A DNA stretch of 64,000 nucleotides, from the NCBI RefSeq assembly GCF_039962255.1, contig NZ_JAMPKY010000009.1, forward strand, positions 62,001 to 126,000. Reading direction: 5' to 3'. This document shows positions 18,007 through 27,031 of the stretch, piece by piece. This stretch comes from Leptolyngbya subtilissima AS-A7. Its GTDB lineage: Bacteria; Cyanobacteriota; Cyanobacteriia; Phormidesmidales; Phormidesmidaceae. The translations under genes and the position numbers were made by a program. A model generated the notes under the pieces. The model was not told the origin of the DNA. It made no database searches and was given only the letters and a program-made list of their open reading frames with translations. The number at the start of each line of letters is the position of its first letter. Within the stretch, counting starts at the first letter, position 1.

Positions 18007-18657
18007 CTATGAACCGGCGGTGTAGCAGTTAATGGCGTGGCGCGATCGCCGGCAGAGAAAATCCGCGGCGGTCAAGCTCTCCTTAGCTTTCCCTGGCGCC
18101 GTGGCCCAACCCACTACCGCCTGAGGATGCTGCCACAGGTGGAGATGCGGCACGGCCGGATCGGCGTAAAAATCGACATCTCCTGCTCCCAAACCGCGAG
18201 AGGTGTTGTGGGTGGTGCGATCGTGGCTGAGTCGATAGGTTGGCACCTCGGGGTCGCGGGGCACGCCCCAGCCGTCTGCCATTAAGAGGACCAGCACTGG
18301 CCCTTGGTAACGGTGCCAGTGAGTAGCTAGGGCTGCTGCCCCTACACAACCCGCGCTAAATGCCCAGATTACAAGTGCTGGCGGTGCACCTTCAAGAAAG
18401 GTGTGGTCTAGGTTATGTCCCGAGTGGGGTGCAAAGCTTGACGCTCCTGTTAGCTCGTCGCTCAATCCAGCCTTAGCCTCGAGAGCTTTGCGCAGAGCAA
18501 AAGGTGAAAGCACACCCAGCGTGGAACGGGGCGCATATACAACCTGGCTGTATTGGCTCAGGGCCTCATCTTTGGCGATCGTAGCCAAAATCTGCCCCGT
18601 GTAGCTAGGCGGGTGTATGCCGCCACAGATCAATAAAACAATTTGCCGCAGTGCCAC
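18007..18657 (-). CDS. Uncharacterised cyanobacterial protein, alpha/beta-hydrolase-like
   Basis: 216 residues, function not recognised. The start Q-I-V-L-L-I-C-G-G-I-H-P-P resembles the first strand of an alpha/beta hydrolase, and V-I-W-A-F-S-A-G-C-V-G-A-A-A-L-A (about 106-121) looks like a nucleophile elbow with Ser in A-F-S-A-G instead of G-x-S-x-G. V-L-L-M-A-D-G-W-G-V follows as a possible strand with an acid. There is no signal peptide or membrane helix. It is transcribed from an AT-rich 440-bp region divergent to the ComFB-like gene. Confidence 0.6.
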   Translation of the reverse strand: MALRQIVLLICGGIHPPSYTGQILATIAKDEALSQYSQVVYAPRSTLGVLSPFALRKALEAKAGLSDELTGASSFAPHSGHNLDHTFLEGAPPALVIWAFSAGCVGAAALATHWHRYQGPVLVLLMADGWGVPRDPEVPTYRLSHDRTTHNTSRGLGAGDVDFYADPAVPHLHLWQHPQAVVGWATAPGKAKESLTAADFLCRRSRHAINCYTAGS

Positions 18658-19100
18658 CGTTTACCACATTCTTTGTTGATTGGGTTGAGATTTGCTCAAT
18701 AGACACGCATTGTAATAGCTAAGAGAATAACACTCCTGCTAGAAACAACAACGATTGAGAAACGAGTCAGTTTACGTAGTTTTTATAATCGTTCGAAAGA
18801 GAAAAATGATTTTTTCCTAAAACTTAGGTAAGGGGATCGCCATCGGCGCACATATATAGGGAATATCTAAGGTCAGTTGGGAGGTGCTTCACTGCAAAGC
18901 TTTAGAACATTTCTATTGACCGGCTCTAGCCGTCGCTTCAAATCAATCCCTAAGCTGAGTTGGTCTATTCGGTGAACCAGTTTTTCAACTCTTTAACATT
19001 GCTCACAGGCTTTTCTTAGCTTGTTTAGACTGAGCCCCAGTCCGTGAGTGAAGTATCTACTCCTGATCTTGCCGCTTAATACTCCTGGAGTTTAATTCAA
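18658..19100. other. 443-bp AT-rich divergent promoter region
   Basis: No gene seen. A perfect TATAAT lies at 18784-18789 on the plus strand, without a good -35 at normal spacing. If used, the ComFB-like mRNA would have a leader of about 300 nt. Confidence 0.35.
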
Positions 19101-19457
19101 ATGGCTCAAACCATTGTCAACCTAACTTTACCGATCGTAACAGATAAGATTGACGCTATTTTGGCAGCCTATCCGCTCTACGAATATCGCCAGGTTTTTG
19201 CGGTTCCTGAACTGCGGCAAAAACTGACCGCCTACGTTCTAGCTCGGCTGCCTGTTGTCTACGTCACGATGGATAGCAGAACTGCCTGCGATATGGCACC
19301 GACAGGGCACTGCTACTCTTCTGAACAGCACAATCAGATCAATCAGCTGATTCATCAAGGAATTGAGGCTTTGCTGGGTCGGCCTGAGATTGAGCAGCGT
19401 CGCCCCAGCGCTGAGCGGGTTGAGGCTGAGCCAATTCCATCAAGCTGGTTCGGATAG
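19101..19457 (+). CDS. ComFB-family protein (possible c-di-GMP receptor type)
   Basis: 118 residues. The segment L-T-A-Y-V-L-A-R-L-P-V-V-Y-V-T, ending in a helix N-Q-I-N-Q-L-I-H-Q-G-I-E-A-L-L, matches the late-competence ComFB family, which in cyanobacteria includes proteins reported to bind cyclic dinucleotides. A charged, low-conservation tail follows residue 95. The start ATG has GGAG 10 nt upstream. It precedes the histidine kinase gene at 19605 by about 150 nt on the same strand, so a signalling link is possible but not shown. Confidence 0.65.
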   Translation: MAQTIVNLTLPIVTDKIDAILAAYPLYEYRQVFAVPELRQKLTAYVLARLPVVYVTMDSRTACDMAPTGHCYSSEQHNQINQLIHQGIEALLGRPEIEQRRPSAERVEAEPIPSSWFG

Positions 19458-19604
19458 ATTGGCCGGGTTTCCGTTCGGTTCTACCCATAGCTCAATCATG
19501 ATTAAGGGCGTAGTCTCGTAATAGACGGTGGGTTGTCTGAGTGGGCAACCTGCTGACTGTGGCTTAAGTGCCGTAGTTGGCCGATCGCAGAGACAGGTGA
19601 CGCC

Positions 19605-21188
19605 TTGGTGCAGCAGTTTCTACCCCTTAGTCCATTGCTCAGTGAGCAGCAGGTTCCCTCTGGCCCTCGGCCAGAGGCGGCCCATTGGCAGCCTGGAGCT
19701 GGTGCTAGCGCACCCCAGGCCCATATTCAGGCTGAGCAGGAGTGGCTAAGTGGCCTTACAGCCCTGATCCGACTGCTACTCGAGTTTCCTCCCAACTCTG
19801 CTGAGCCAGAGGTGGGGGGGCTGATGCCGCTGATGGGAGGTGTGCTGTCGGGGCCATTCCCGGTGCTGCCCGATCGCCTCAATGGGCAGCGGTTGAATCA
19901 CTGGCTTTTGGTACCCGAACAACTGGAGCAAATTCTGGCCGTAACCCGCCCGCTGCTGCCAGGCCAAGGCAAGGGAGTGACAGCCGCTCCCGCCTGTGAT
20001 CTACAGATGGTGCCCCTAACCAGCAGTGATCCGCTGGTGGGAGAACGGTTTTGTCTGCTGCTGACCCAGCACCTCAGCCTGCTGCTGGTGTTGGGCTACG
20101 ATGCCCACGGCCTGCCCCAGTTTCAGTTTTCCTTTGCTCCTGAGGTGGTGGAGCAGGGCTGGCAACGCTTGCGCGATCGCGTTGTGGCCACCCGTCCCCC
20201 TCTGGTGCAGGCCCTCGATTGCCTGATCGAACAGTTCCCTCCCGTCGAGCCCGACTATCGTTTGGTGACTCGCTACAGCCATTTGCTGATGGCACAACTG
20301 CGCCATCTGCCCTATGGGGCAGCAGAGAGTGAGGTCCATGGATCGGCTGTGACTATGCCGGCCTTGGCGCTGCCTGCTCGTCCTACCGTGGCAGCCTTTC
20401 AGACTGACTCGCCCTCTCATTTTGAACCTGTACTCGGCAGTGCTGCTGAGGCAAACCCTGAGCCCGCTGCGGAGAATAGCCCCGACACCGAGCTGCTCAA
20501 GGCAATGGCCCACGAGATTCGTACGCCTTTGACAACTATTCGCACGCTAACGCGATCGCTGCTCAAGCGCAAAGATATCAGCGATGAAGTGGGTAAGCGT
20601 CTGCGGCTGATCGATCGCGAATGCACCCAGCAAATCGATCGCTTTAGCCTGATTTTTCGGGCCGTAGAGCTAGAGACTGACCGGACGGCCAGGCCGCGAT
20701 CGCCCCTGTCGGCAATTTCCCTCAACCAGTTGTTTGACGATGCCATTCCTCGCTGGCAGCAGCAGGCCAGTCGCCGCAACCTCAGCCTGACGGTGAATGT
20801 ACCCCCCTGTCTGCCCATGGTAAATAGCGATCCAGCCATGTTGACCCAGGTGCTGACTGGGCTGATCGATCGCTTTACCCACAGCTTGCCCCCTTACAGC
20901 CACATTGAGCTGGCGGTCACCCTGGCTGGGCACCAGCTCAAGCTACAGTTTCAGTCGCTGCCTCCCACAGGCAGTGATGACCAGCCCAAGCATGATCCCT
21001 TCTCATCGCCATTTAAGGCCCTGGGGCAGCTGCTGATGTTTCAGCCTGAAACCGGCGGCCTCAGCCTTAACCTCAACGCTACCAAGAATTTGTTTCAAGC
21101 TTTGGGCGGCAAACTCATCGTGCGGCAGCGTCCTCAGGCTGGCGAAGTGCTGACGGTATTCTTGCCCTTGGAGACTAAAACACTGTAG
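19605..21188 (+). CDS. Histidine kinase-like protein with degenerate ATPase domain
   Basis: 527 residues; start TTG 19605 or GTG 19608. An N-terminal domain of unknown type (about 50-235) and a variable linker precede a HisKA helix with an intact H-box, M-A-H303-E-I-R-T-P-L-T-T-I-R. The expected HATPase boxes are largely missing: the N-box position reads L-T-G-L-I-D-R-F-T-H-S with no N-x-x-x-N-A, and no D-x-G-x-G block is seen, though the C-terminal strands (L-G-G-K-L-I-V ... V-F-L-P-L-E) remain. It probably cannot autophosphorylate and may serve as a phosphorylatable scaffold. A terminator follows at 21213. Confidence 0.75.
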   Translation: MVQQFLPLSPLLSEQQVPSGPRPEAAHWQPGAGASAPQAHIQAEQEWLSGLTALIRLLLEFPPNSAEPEVGGLMPLMGGVLSGPFPVLPDRLNGQRLNHWLLVPEQLEQILAVTRPLLPGQGKGVTAAPACDLQMVPLTSSDPLVGERFCLLLTQHLSLLLVLGYDAHGLPQFQFSFAPEVVEQGWQRLRDRVVATRPPLVQALDCLIEQFPPVEPDYRLVTRYSHLLMAQLRHLPYGAAESEVHGSAVTMPALALPARPTVAAFQTDSPSHFEPVLGSAAEANPEPAAENSPDTELLKAMAHEIRTPLTTIRTLTRSLLKRKDISDEVGKRLRLIDRECTQQIDRFSLIFRAVELETDRTARPRSPLSAISLNQLFDDAIPRWQQQASRRNLSLTVNVPPCLPMVNSDPAMLTQVLTGLIDRFTHSLPPYSHIELAVTLAGHQLKLQFQSLPPTGSDDQPKHDPFSSPFKALGQLLMFQPETGGLSLNLNATKNLFQALGGKLIVRQRPQAGEVLTVFLPLETKTL

Positions 21189-21212
21189 GCCGCTGTGGAT
21201 TTTGGACTTGAT

Positions 21213-21241
21213 AGGGATCTTCTGTGGAGGGTCCCTTTTTT
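21213..21241 (+). terminator. Intrinsic terminator after the kinase gene
   Basis: AGGGATC and GGTCCCT pair as seven base pairs (one G-U) around a short loop and are followed by TTTTT. It lies 25 nt after the stop codon. Confidence 0.7.
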
Positions 21242-21640
21242 CATGTTTAAGTAATTACCCCGAGAAAATAAACCAATTTTCCAAGCAGGTGGTGAAAACC
21301 TAGGGGTTTTTGGCTCAAGACCTAAATTTTGGGCTTTATCACTGCTATTCGTTTGGCTCTTCTGGGCAATCTCCAGGCAGAGCTTTTGTGCCAGGGCCTG
21401 CGATCGATGAATAAGCGTGGCATTAGCTGAGCCCTTCGGTCGGTGTCTGGGGCTAGTACCCGCCCTCCTGAACTCTGTGCTCGTAGCAGACGCGCATGTT
21501 TCCCTTCTAAGTGAGGGCATTCCTTGGTGATAGCGGTGGGGTAAGACTTAGCCAACTAGCTAGTTGCTTTTAGCTAGGGGACGGAGCTCTCAAAGGTCGC
21601 TGGATTCTGTTGCTGACTTCAGATTCATCTAAGGAACTCC
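21242..21640. other. 399-bp intergenic region upstream of the racemase unit
   Basis: No convincing gene; short Arg-rich open frames on the minus strand have no family character. It contains a 14-bp perfect palindrome CAACTAGCTAGTTG at 21553-21566, 75 nt before the racemase start, which could be an operator. Confidence 0.4.
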
Positions 21641-22429
21641 ATGACTGCGCCGCTACTCTCCCAGAATCAACAAGTCGCTGTTCCAGGGATCTTAGGCGGC
21701 CTTGGCCCCATGGCCCATGTGCAGTTTGAGCAGCGGCTAATTCAGCGAAATGTGAGCCGGGGTGCCACTGGAGATCAAGACCATCCCGTGTGGATATTGG
21801 TCAATGGCACCACGATTCCTAACCGCACGGCAAGCTTGCAGGGCGTTGGGCCAGACTGCGTGCCGGAGCTGGTGCGCTATGCCCAACTGCTAGAGCGAGG
21901 CGGGGCTAACTTTTTAATCGTCACCTGTAATACGGCCCATGGTGTCTACGACCAGGTACAGGCCCAGATCGACATTCCCTGGATTCACCTAATGGCCTGC
22001 ACCACAAGTTACATTCGCCAGGCGTATCCCAAAATGCAGCGGATTGGAGTGCTGGCTACTGACGGCACGGTTCAGTGTGGTTTATACGACCGCAGCTTGA
22101 GTCAGGTGGGGCTCACCCCTATGGGCTTTGAGCAGCAGTCTCCTTGGCAAGATTTAGTGATGCAGTCGATCTACCACCCCAAATGGGGAATAAAGACCAC
22201 AGGGACTCAGGTATCTACCAAAGCATTGACCGTATTAGAGCAGGCGACGAGCTGGCTTAAAACCCAAGGGGCCGAGGTAGTAATAGCGGGTTGTACAGAA
22301 TTGTCTGTGGCTTTCGCCCAAATGCCATCGCTGCCATTGCCCTGGGTGGATCCTTTAGAGGTGGTGGCCGATATCACGCTGGATCTGGCTTGGGGCGTTC
22401 GGTCTCTGCCGCTCTGGCAAGCTGCCTAG
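21641..22429 (+). CDS. Aspartate/glutamate racemase family protein
   Basis: 262 residues. The two catalytic cysteines of PLP-independent Asp/Glu racemases lie in V-T-C-N-T-A-H (about 88-94) and A-G-C-T-E-L (about 218-223); the N-terminal G-G-L-G-P-M-A is the family's first loop. It would interconvert L- and D-aspartate or glutamate. It begins a tight co-directional unit with a binding protein, a DAACS symporter and a Cache sensor, all fitting acidic amino-acid use. A purine-rich site AAGGAA precedes the ATG. Confidence 0.88.
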   Translation: MTAPLLSQNQQVAVPGILGGLGPMAHVQFEQRLIQRNVSRGATGDQDHPVWILVNGTTIPNRTASLQGVGPDCVPELVRYAQLLERGGANFLIVTCNTAHGVYDQVQAQIDIPWIHLMACTTSYIRQAYPKMQRIGVLATDGTVQCGLYDRSLSQVGLTPMGFEQQSPWQDLVMQSIYHPKWGIKTTGTQVSTKALTVLEQATSWLKTQGAEVVIAGCTELSVAFAQMPSLPLPWVDPLEVVADITLDLAWGVRSLPLWQAA

Positions 22430-22437
22430 GAGAATGC

Positions 22438-23466
22438 ATGGTGCAGAAATCGATGGCAATCACTGATCCTTATTCTCCGAAGGCATTGCTCAGGTTGAGG
22501 AGAGCGAGAACCAGCGAGTGGCTAAGTAATCTGGCGCTCGGATTCGTGCTGTCAATCGCTTTAGTCTTAACCCTTGGCTTAAGCGATGCAGCCCAGGCAG
22601 CCCCCAAGGCCCCTACCAGCGCCAGTGCCACTACCACTCGCGCCACCGGAGCTGCCCAGGCTCGATCAGCTGCCTCTGCCCCAACCACAGCGCAGCTGTC
22701 AGCGATGCCGCCCGATATTCAAGGCATTTTGCAGCGAGGCAAGCTGACGGTGGCGGTGCTGGCCAAAGACAATGCGCCGTTTTTTATGCAGACGGAGGCA
22801 CAGCTCAATGGGTTCGACATTCAACTGGCTCGCGCCCTGGCTGACCAGCTAGGGGTAAGCCTCGAGATTACCCGCTCTGCTCAAACTTTTGATCAGGTGG
22901 TGGATACGGTCTATGGGCAAAAGGCCGATTTGGCGATTTCTAAAATTAGCCGCACCCTCAAGCGGGCGCAGCGGGTGCGCTTTTCGCAGCCATACCTGCG
23001 CATGCGCCAGGGGCTGCTAGTAAACCGTCTGCAAATGGCGGAGCAAACCCAGGGGCGATCGATAGTTGAAACCATTCGCGATCTGCGAGGCCAGGTGGGG
23101 GTGATCAAGGGATCATCCTACGTGGGGTTTTTGAAGCAGAAGTTTCCCCAGGCCACCATCGTGGAATATCCCACCTGGGAAGACGTTGTGGAAGCGGTGG
23201 TGCGGGGCGATATTCTGGCCGCCTACCGGGATGAGCTAGAAGTGAAGAAGGTGGTGCGCACCCGACCCGATGCGGCGCTACAACTGCAAACTATTGCCCT
23301 CACCGATACCCAAGACTCTTTGGCCGTGGTGCTGCCCTGGAGCAGTGCCCATCTGCTCGCCTTTGTCGATCAATACCTGGATACTCTGACAGCCCAATAC
23401 ACCGTAGATACGGTGCTAGATGAATACGCCGCCTACTGGGCTGCCCAAAGCCCGCCGCAACCGTAG
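22438..23466 (+). CDS. Periplasmic amino-acid-binding protein (SBP_bac_3 type)
   Basis: 342 residues from the ATG at 22438, preceded by AGGAGA. The open frame extends upstream into the racemase gene and is rejected there. A long N-terminus with a hydrophobic export segment ending A-Q-A-A-P (about 25-55) and an Ala/Thr/Ser-rich linker precede the binding domain: G-K-L-T-V-A-V, P-F-F, G-F-D-I-Q-L-A-R-A-L-A, then S-K-I-S-R-T-L-K-R-A-Q-R-V-R-F-S-Q-P-Y. No ABC permease or ATPase follows; the next gene is a secondary symporter, so the pair may work together, or the protein may act as a sensor. Confidence 0.85.
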   Translation: MVQKSMAITDPYSPKALLRLRRARTSEWLSNLALGFVLSIALVLTLGLSDAAQAAPKAPTSASATTTRATGAAQARSAASAPTTAQLSAMPPDIQGILQRGKLTVAVLAKDNAPFFMQTEAQLNGFDIQLARALADQLGVSLEITRSAQTFDQVVDTVYGQKADLAISKISRTLKRAQRVRFSQPYLRMRQGLLVNRLQMAEQTQGRSIVETIRDLRGQVGVIKGSSYVGFLKQKFPQATIVEYPTWEDVVEAVVRGDILAAYRDELEVKKVVRTRPDAALQLQTIALTDTQDSLAVVLPWSSAHLLAFVDQYLDTLTAQYTVDTVLDEYAAYWAAQSPPQP

Positions 23467-23481
23467 TTTTTGACAACACCC

Positions 23482-24765
23482 ATGGTTCCTCTGAAAGCCT
23501 ACATTCCCCACCGGGTCTCTGTTGAATGGTTGCGCAGCCCTTGGGCAATTTTGATCAGCGGTGGCTTGGGCGTATTGATTGGTACCACCCAACCCCAGGT
23601 GGCGTTGTGGATTGCTCCCTTTGGCACCCTTTACTTAGGGTTGCTGAAGATGTGCGTGCTGCCGATTTTGCTGGCGGCCATTACCAACAGCTTGGGGCGA
23701 CTGATGCAGAGCCACGATGCTCGGCAGTATGTGCAGCGCATTGTGGTGGTGTTTCCGCTGAGCCTGCTGGGAGTGAGCGCGATCGCGGCGGCGATCGCCG
23801 CCCTAGCTGGCCCTGGTCGCAACCTCACCACAGATACCTTGCAAACGCTGGGGGTATTGGTCAACCAGTCGGGCGTCGATCTGGAAATGGCTCTAAGCGG
23901 ACCCCTACCGGAAGCCTCAGGGAGCGACGTTAACGCCCTGGTCAACAGTATGGTGCCCGACAATATCTTTGCTGCCCTCAGCGAAGGCCAAACCCTGAAG
24001 GTGCTGCTGTTTGCCATGATTTTTGGGGTTTCGCTGGGTTTGGTCAAAGCCTCGACCACTACTACCTTATTTGACACCCTCGACAGCCTCTACCAGGCCT
24101 TTAACAAAGTGATTTATGGGTTGACCTATCTGCTGCCGTTTGGCCTTTGCAGCCTGCTTGCCTACCAACTGTCTCAGGTAGGAATAGAGGTGCTGCTGTC
24201 GATGGTCGATTTTGTGGTGGTGGCGATCGCCACCTTTGCCCTGATCTACCTGATCAGCACTCTAGTTATCTGGCAGCGATCGGGGGCTGGGCTATGGCCC
24301 ACTCTGCTAGCCCTTAAAGATCCCACCATTCTGTCTCTAGCCACCTCTAGCAGCTTAGTTTGCTTGCCAGCAGCAATCACTAGCCTCAGCGATCACCTCA
24401 GATTTAACTCGCAAACCATAAATCTAGTAACGCCCTTGGCTATTACCCTGTGTCGCTTTGGCTCAGTGGTGTATTTTGCCTCCGCCACATTATTTGTGGT
24501 GCAGCTCTATCAGCGCGATTTAGGACTGGCCGGTCTGGGCATAGTAATTGTGGGCTCTATTCTCGCGGGGATGGCCACATCTGGGATGACAGGCATTCTT
24601 ACCCTGACCATGCTGGGTCTGGTGCTGGATCCTCTCAAGCTTCCTTTAGAAGCGGTGCTTGTCCTATTTATTGCCATTGACCCGTTGATGGACCCCTTCC
24701 GCACCCTGGGCATTGTGCACACGGGAATGGCGGCCACGGCCTTAGTGGCGGAGCGCGAAAGGTAG
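23482..24765 (+). CDS. Dicarboxylate/amino acid:cation symporter (DAACS)
   Basis: About 427 residues from the ATG at 23482 (TTG at 23470 is also possible). It has eight or so membrane segments and a DAACS-like core: G-L-L-K-M-C-V-L-P-I-L-L-A-A-I, the N-x-M-V-P-D-N-I-F segment, a Ser-rich hairpin (A-T-S-S-S-L-V-C-L-P) and the last helix I-D-P-L-M-D-P-F-R-T, where D-R-x-R-T is usual. These proteins cotransport glutamate, aspartate or C4-dicarboxylates with Na+ or H+. It begins 15 nt after the binding-protein gene. Confidence 0.87.
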   Translation: MVPLKAYIPHRVSVEWLRSPWAILISGGLGVLIGTTQPQVALWIAPFGTLYLGLLKMCVLPILLAAITNSLGRLMQSHDARQYVQRIVVVFPLSLLGVSAIAAAIAALAGPGRNLTTDTLQTLGVLVNQSGVDLEMALSGPLPEASGSDVNALVNSMVPDNIFAALSEGQTLKVLLFAMIFGVSLGLVKASTTTTLFDTLDSLYQAFNKVIYGLTYLLPFGLCSLLAYQLSQVGIEVLLSMVDFVVVAIATFALIYLISTLVIWQRSGAGLWPTLLALKDPTILSLATSSSLVCLPAAITSLSDHLRFNSQTINLVTPLAITLCRFGSVVYFASATLFVVQLYQRDLGLAGLGIVIVGSILAGMATSGMTGILTLTMLGLVLDPLKLPLEAVLVLFIAIDPLMDPFRTLGIVHTGMAATALVAERER

Positions 24766-24849
24766 AGAGATGAGGTGGTAGGCGCCTGTCTCCCTGTCTT
24801 CTCGCTCTCAACCACCCGTTTACTCTCTGCCTTCTACCTACTCCTCCCC

Positions 24850-26340
24850 ATGCCCCTTCGCTTTCCTAAACCGCCCGGTCTTAAAGCCACCCTTGTGGGG
24901 GCCATGCTGCTGACGGTGGGGACGACGGCAGCGATCGTCTATGTGCCTTGGTCGCTGGTGTCAAAGCGCAACATTGACACCATTGTTGATCAGGTGAACC
25001 AGGAGATTACCCTAGGTACCTCTCAGGAGGTGGAGAAGCTGTTTAATAATGCCGACTCGGCGCAGTCGCTCTTAAACAGCAGCCTGGGACAGAATTTAAT
25101 CAATCTCACGAATCCTAAGGACCGAGAGCTGTTTTTGCTCAGCGTGCTGCGGGCCAACCCCAACTTTACCTGGGTCCAGTACGGCGAAGCCAACGGCGAT
25201 TTTTTCGGCGCTCAGCGCACTCCTGATGGCCAGATGCACTTTCACCTGCGCGATTGGGATGAGAAAAGCCAAAGTACTACCGCTACGGTCAACACCTACA
25301 ACGCCGAAGCTGAAGGGTTCATACCAGTGGGTACTGAGACCTACAAAATGGAGCCGTCGTTCTTTGCCCCCGATCGCCCTTGGTATCGGAGCGCCCTAGA
25401 ATCTCCTCAAAAACGGGCCTGGACGGTATACGTTTACCGCACGACCAAAAGCCCAGGGTTAGATGCCACTACGGCTTTGGTCAATGCCCAGGGAGACGTA
25501 TGGGGGGTGATTGGAGTCGGTATTGAGCTGACTCAGCTCTCGCACTATTTGCAGCAGTTAAAGGGTAGCCATGGGGGCGAGGCCTTTATCGTCAACGCTC
25601 AGCAAGAGTTGATTGCCTCTACCGACGTGGCCGAAGTGATGCCCGCCCAAGGACAAGATGCCGCTGACCCTCACCTCCAGCAGCTTGAGACCGTAGAAAA
25701 CTCGTTGCTGAAAATTGCCAGCCAGACCCTGCGGGAGCAGGGGGTTGACTTGGAGGGGTTAAACGAATTACAGCGGTTTTCCTTTAAAGACCCCGCTACA
25801 GGGGAGCGCTACTCGATCTCGTTTACCCCCTTAGAACAGCTAGACTGGGTGGTAGGCACGGTCATCCCCGAGTCGAGCTACCTAGTAGAGGTCAACCGCA
25901 ACAAGCGCACTCTGCTGGGTGTGATCGCTGTTTTTACAGGGCTAACGGCAGGGGCGGCGGTGCTGATGGCCGATCGCCTGATTGCCCGCCCGGTGCTCGG
26001 CATTGCTCGAACGGCGGCCGCCATTGAGGCTGAAAAATTTGATCTGGGCCAGCTTGGGGCGATCGCCCGCCGCACTGACGAAATTGGCCAGCTCGCTCGC
26101 GTGTTTGACCGCATGGCTCAGCAGGTCTATAGCCGCGAACAAAAGCTGAAGCAGCAGGTGCGCGACCTCCGGATTGAAATCGATGAAACCAAGCGCCAAA
26201 AACAGGTGCAAGAAATTGTTGAAACTGACTTTTTCCAAGATTTGGTGGCCAAAGCTCAAGTGCTACGCGATCGCAACAGCAGCAAAGCGATCGCTGCATC
26301 TGAAAGCAATAGAGCTGAAGCGGCCGAATCCAGAATTTAG
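24850..26340 (+). CDS. Cache-HAMP sensor without output domain
   Basis: 496 residues from the ATG at 24850; the 75 nt of open frame before it are a CT-rich spacer. A membrane helix (about 14-35), a large extracytoplasmic double-Cache domain (about 40-345, with D-R-P-W-Y-R and the ligand strand V-G-V-G-I-E-L), a second helix and a HAMP segment are followed by a coiled coil ending E-I-V-E-T-D-F-F-Q-D-L. There is no kinase, cyclase or methyl-accepting domain. It probably signals by protein contact. Its place after the racemase, binding protein and symporter suggests it senses the same amino acid. Confidence 0.8.
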   Translation: MPLRFPKPPGLKATLVGAMLLTVGTTAAIVYVPWSLVSKRNIDTIVDQVNQEITLGTSQEVEKLFNNADSAQSLLNSSLGQNLINLTNPKDRELFLLSVLRANPNFTWVQYGEANGDFFGAQRTPDGQMHFHLRDWDEKSQSTTATVNTYNAEAEGFIPVGTETYKMEPSFFAPDRPWYRSALESPQKRAWTVYVYRTTKSPGLDATTALVNAQGDVWGVIGVGIELTQLSHYLQQLKGSHGGEAFIVNAQQELIASTDVAEVMPAQGQDAADPHLQQLETVENSLLKIASQTLREQGVDLEGLNELQRFSFKDPATGERYSISFTPLEQLDWVVGTVIPESSYLVEVNRNKRTLLGVIAVFTGLTAGAAVLMADRLIARPVLGIARTAAAIEAEKFDLGQLGAIARRTDEIGQLARVFDRMAQQVYSREQKLKQQVRDLRIEIDETKRQKQVQEIVETDFFQDLVAKAQVLRDRNSSKAIAASESNRAEAAESRI

Positions 26341-26341
26341 A

Positions 26342-26521
26342 TCAGAGAATTAAGCGCCGTTGACAAAAATAGTCCTCCTTGGCGCGTTGATAAAGTTTGC
26401 TCGCTGCTGCTTGGTGATGGCGAGCGATCAAGTCCTGCAACAGAACGTTTGTCGACTCAGGAATCGGCGGATTTGAGCTTTTATCTTTGAAGTAATCGGG
26501 GATGCGAAGGTAGAGCAGCAT
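26342..26521 (-). CDS. Possible small protein, 59 residues
   Basis: An ATG-started frame of 59 residues, beginning M-L-L-Y-L-R-I-P-D-Y-F and ending Q-R-R-L-I-L, terminates 2 nt from the stop of the convergent Cache-HAMP gene. It is charged and soluble, with no recognised family and no clear ribosome site. It could be a fragment or chance. Confidence 0.25.
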   Translation of the reverse strand: MLLYLRIPDYFKDKSSNPPIPESTNVLLQDLIARHHQAAASKLYQRAKEDYFCQRRLIL

Positions 26522-27031
26522 GGTTTTTCTCGGCTGGGTGTTTAGAGCTCGGCAGTTAAGACTAAAAACGCAATTGCTCTGCCAATAGCTAAACCCACGA
26601 GGGCTTTTACCCGCAAAACAACACCAGCCTGCTGCGCCTTTTTGGCACTAATAGGCTGCTAGAGATTGTCATTAGCCTGAGCAACTATTCCTGCATAAAT
26701 TTGGCGACGCACAAGCATCGCGTCTCAACATGCTACAGCGTACTACAAAATACTGCAAATAGGCAAGGCGCGATCGCTTTTAGGACCAAAACCTGCAACT
26801 ACAGCGATCGGGCATGCCTCTAAAGCTCTGTGCTTCAATGCTTTCAGACTCTCGGCAAAACTCTGATCGAGCGATCGCCCTACGGCGTCAATAACGATAA
26901 AGTCTGTTGTCCGTAACTATGAAGCACAGCCACAACATCCTATCGAGCAGGGTGTTGTAGCCGTGACAATGTTGGAGGCTCTAATCTTACGTGGCTTCGA
27001 TATGAAGGTCTGAGAAATTGTGGAGGGGTTA
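26522..27031. other. 510-bp degraded-looking region
   Basis: No intact gene. On the minus strand an open stretch of about 55 codons (roughly 26750-26915) reads T-T-D-F-I-V-I-D-A-V-G and continues with a protein-like helix, but it begins after a stop and has no start, so it may be a gene remnant. Several HIP1 sites are present. Confidence 0.3.

Noticed and set aside
21322..21555. Arg-rich minus-strand frame upstream of the racemase
   Set aside because: No family signal, no start context and it crosses the palindrome and promoter region; probably chance.
26750..26915. Gene fragment with D-F-I-V-I-D-A-V-G on the minus strand
   Set aside because: Only about 55 codons, no start, flanked by stops; too short to name a family, so mentioned only within the degraded region.
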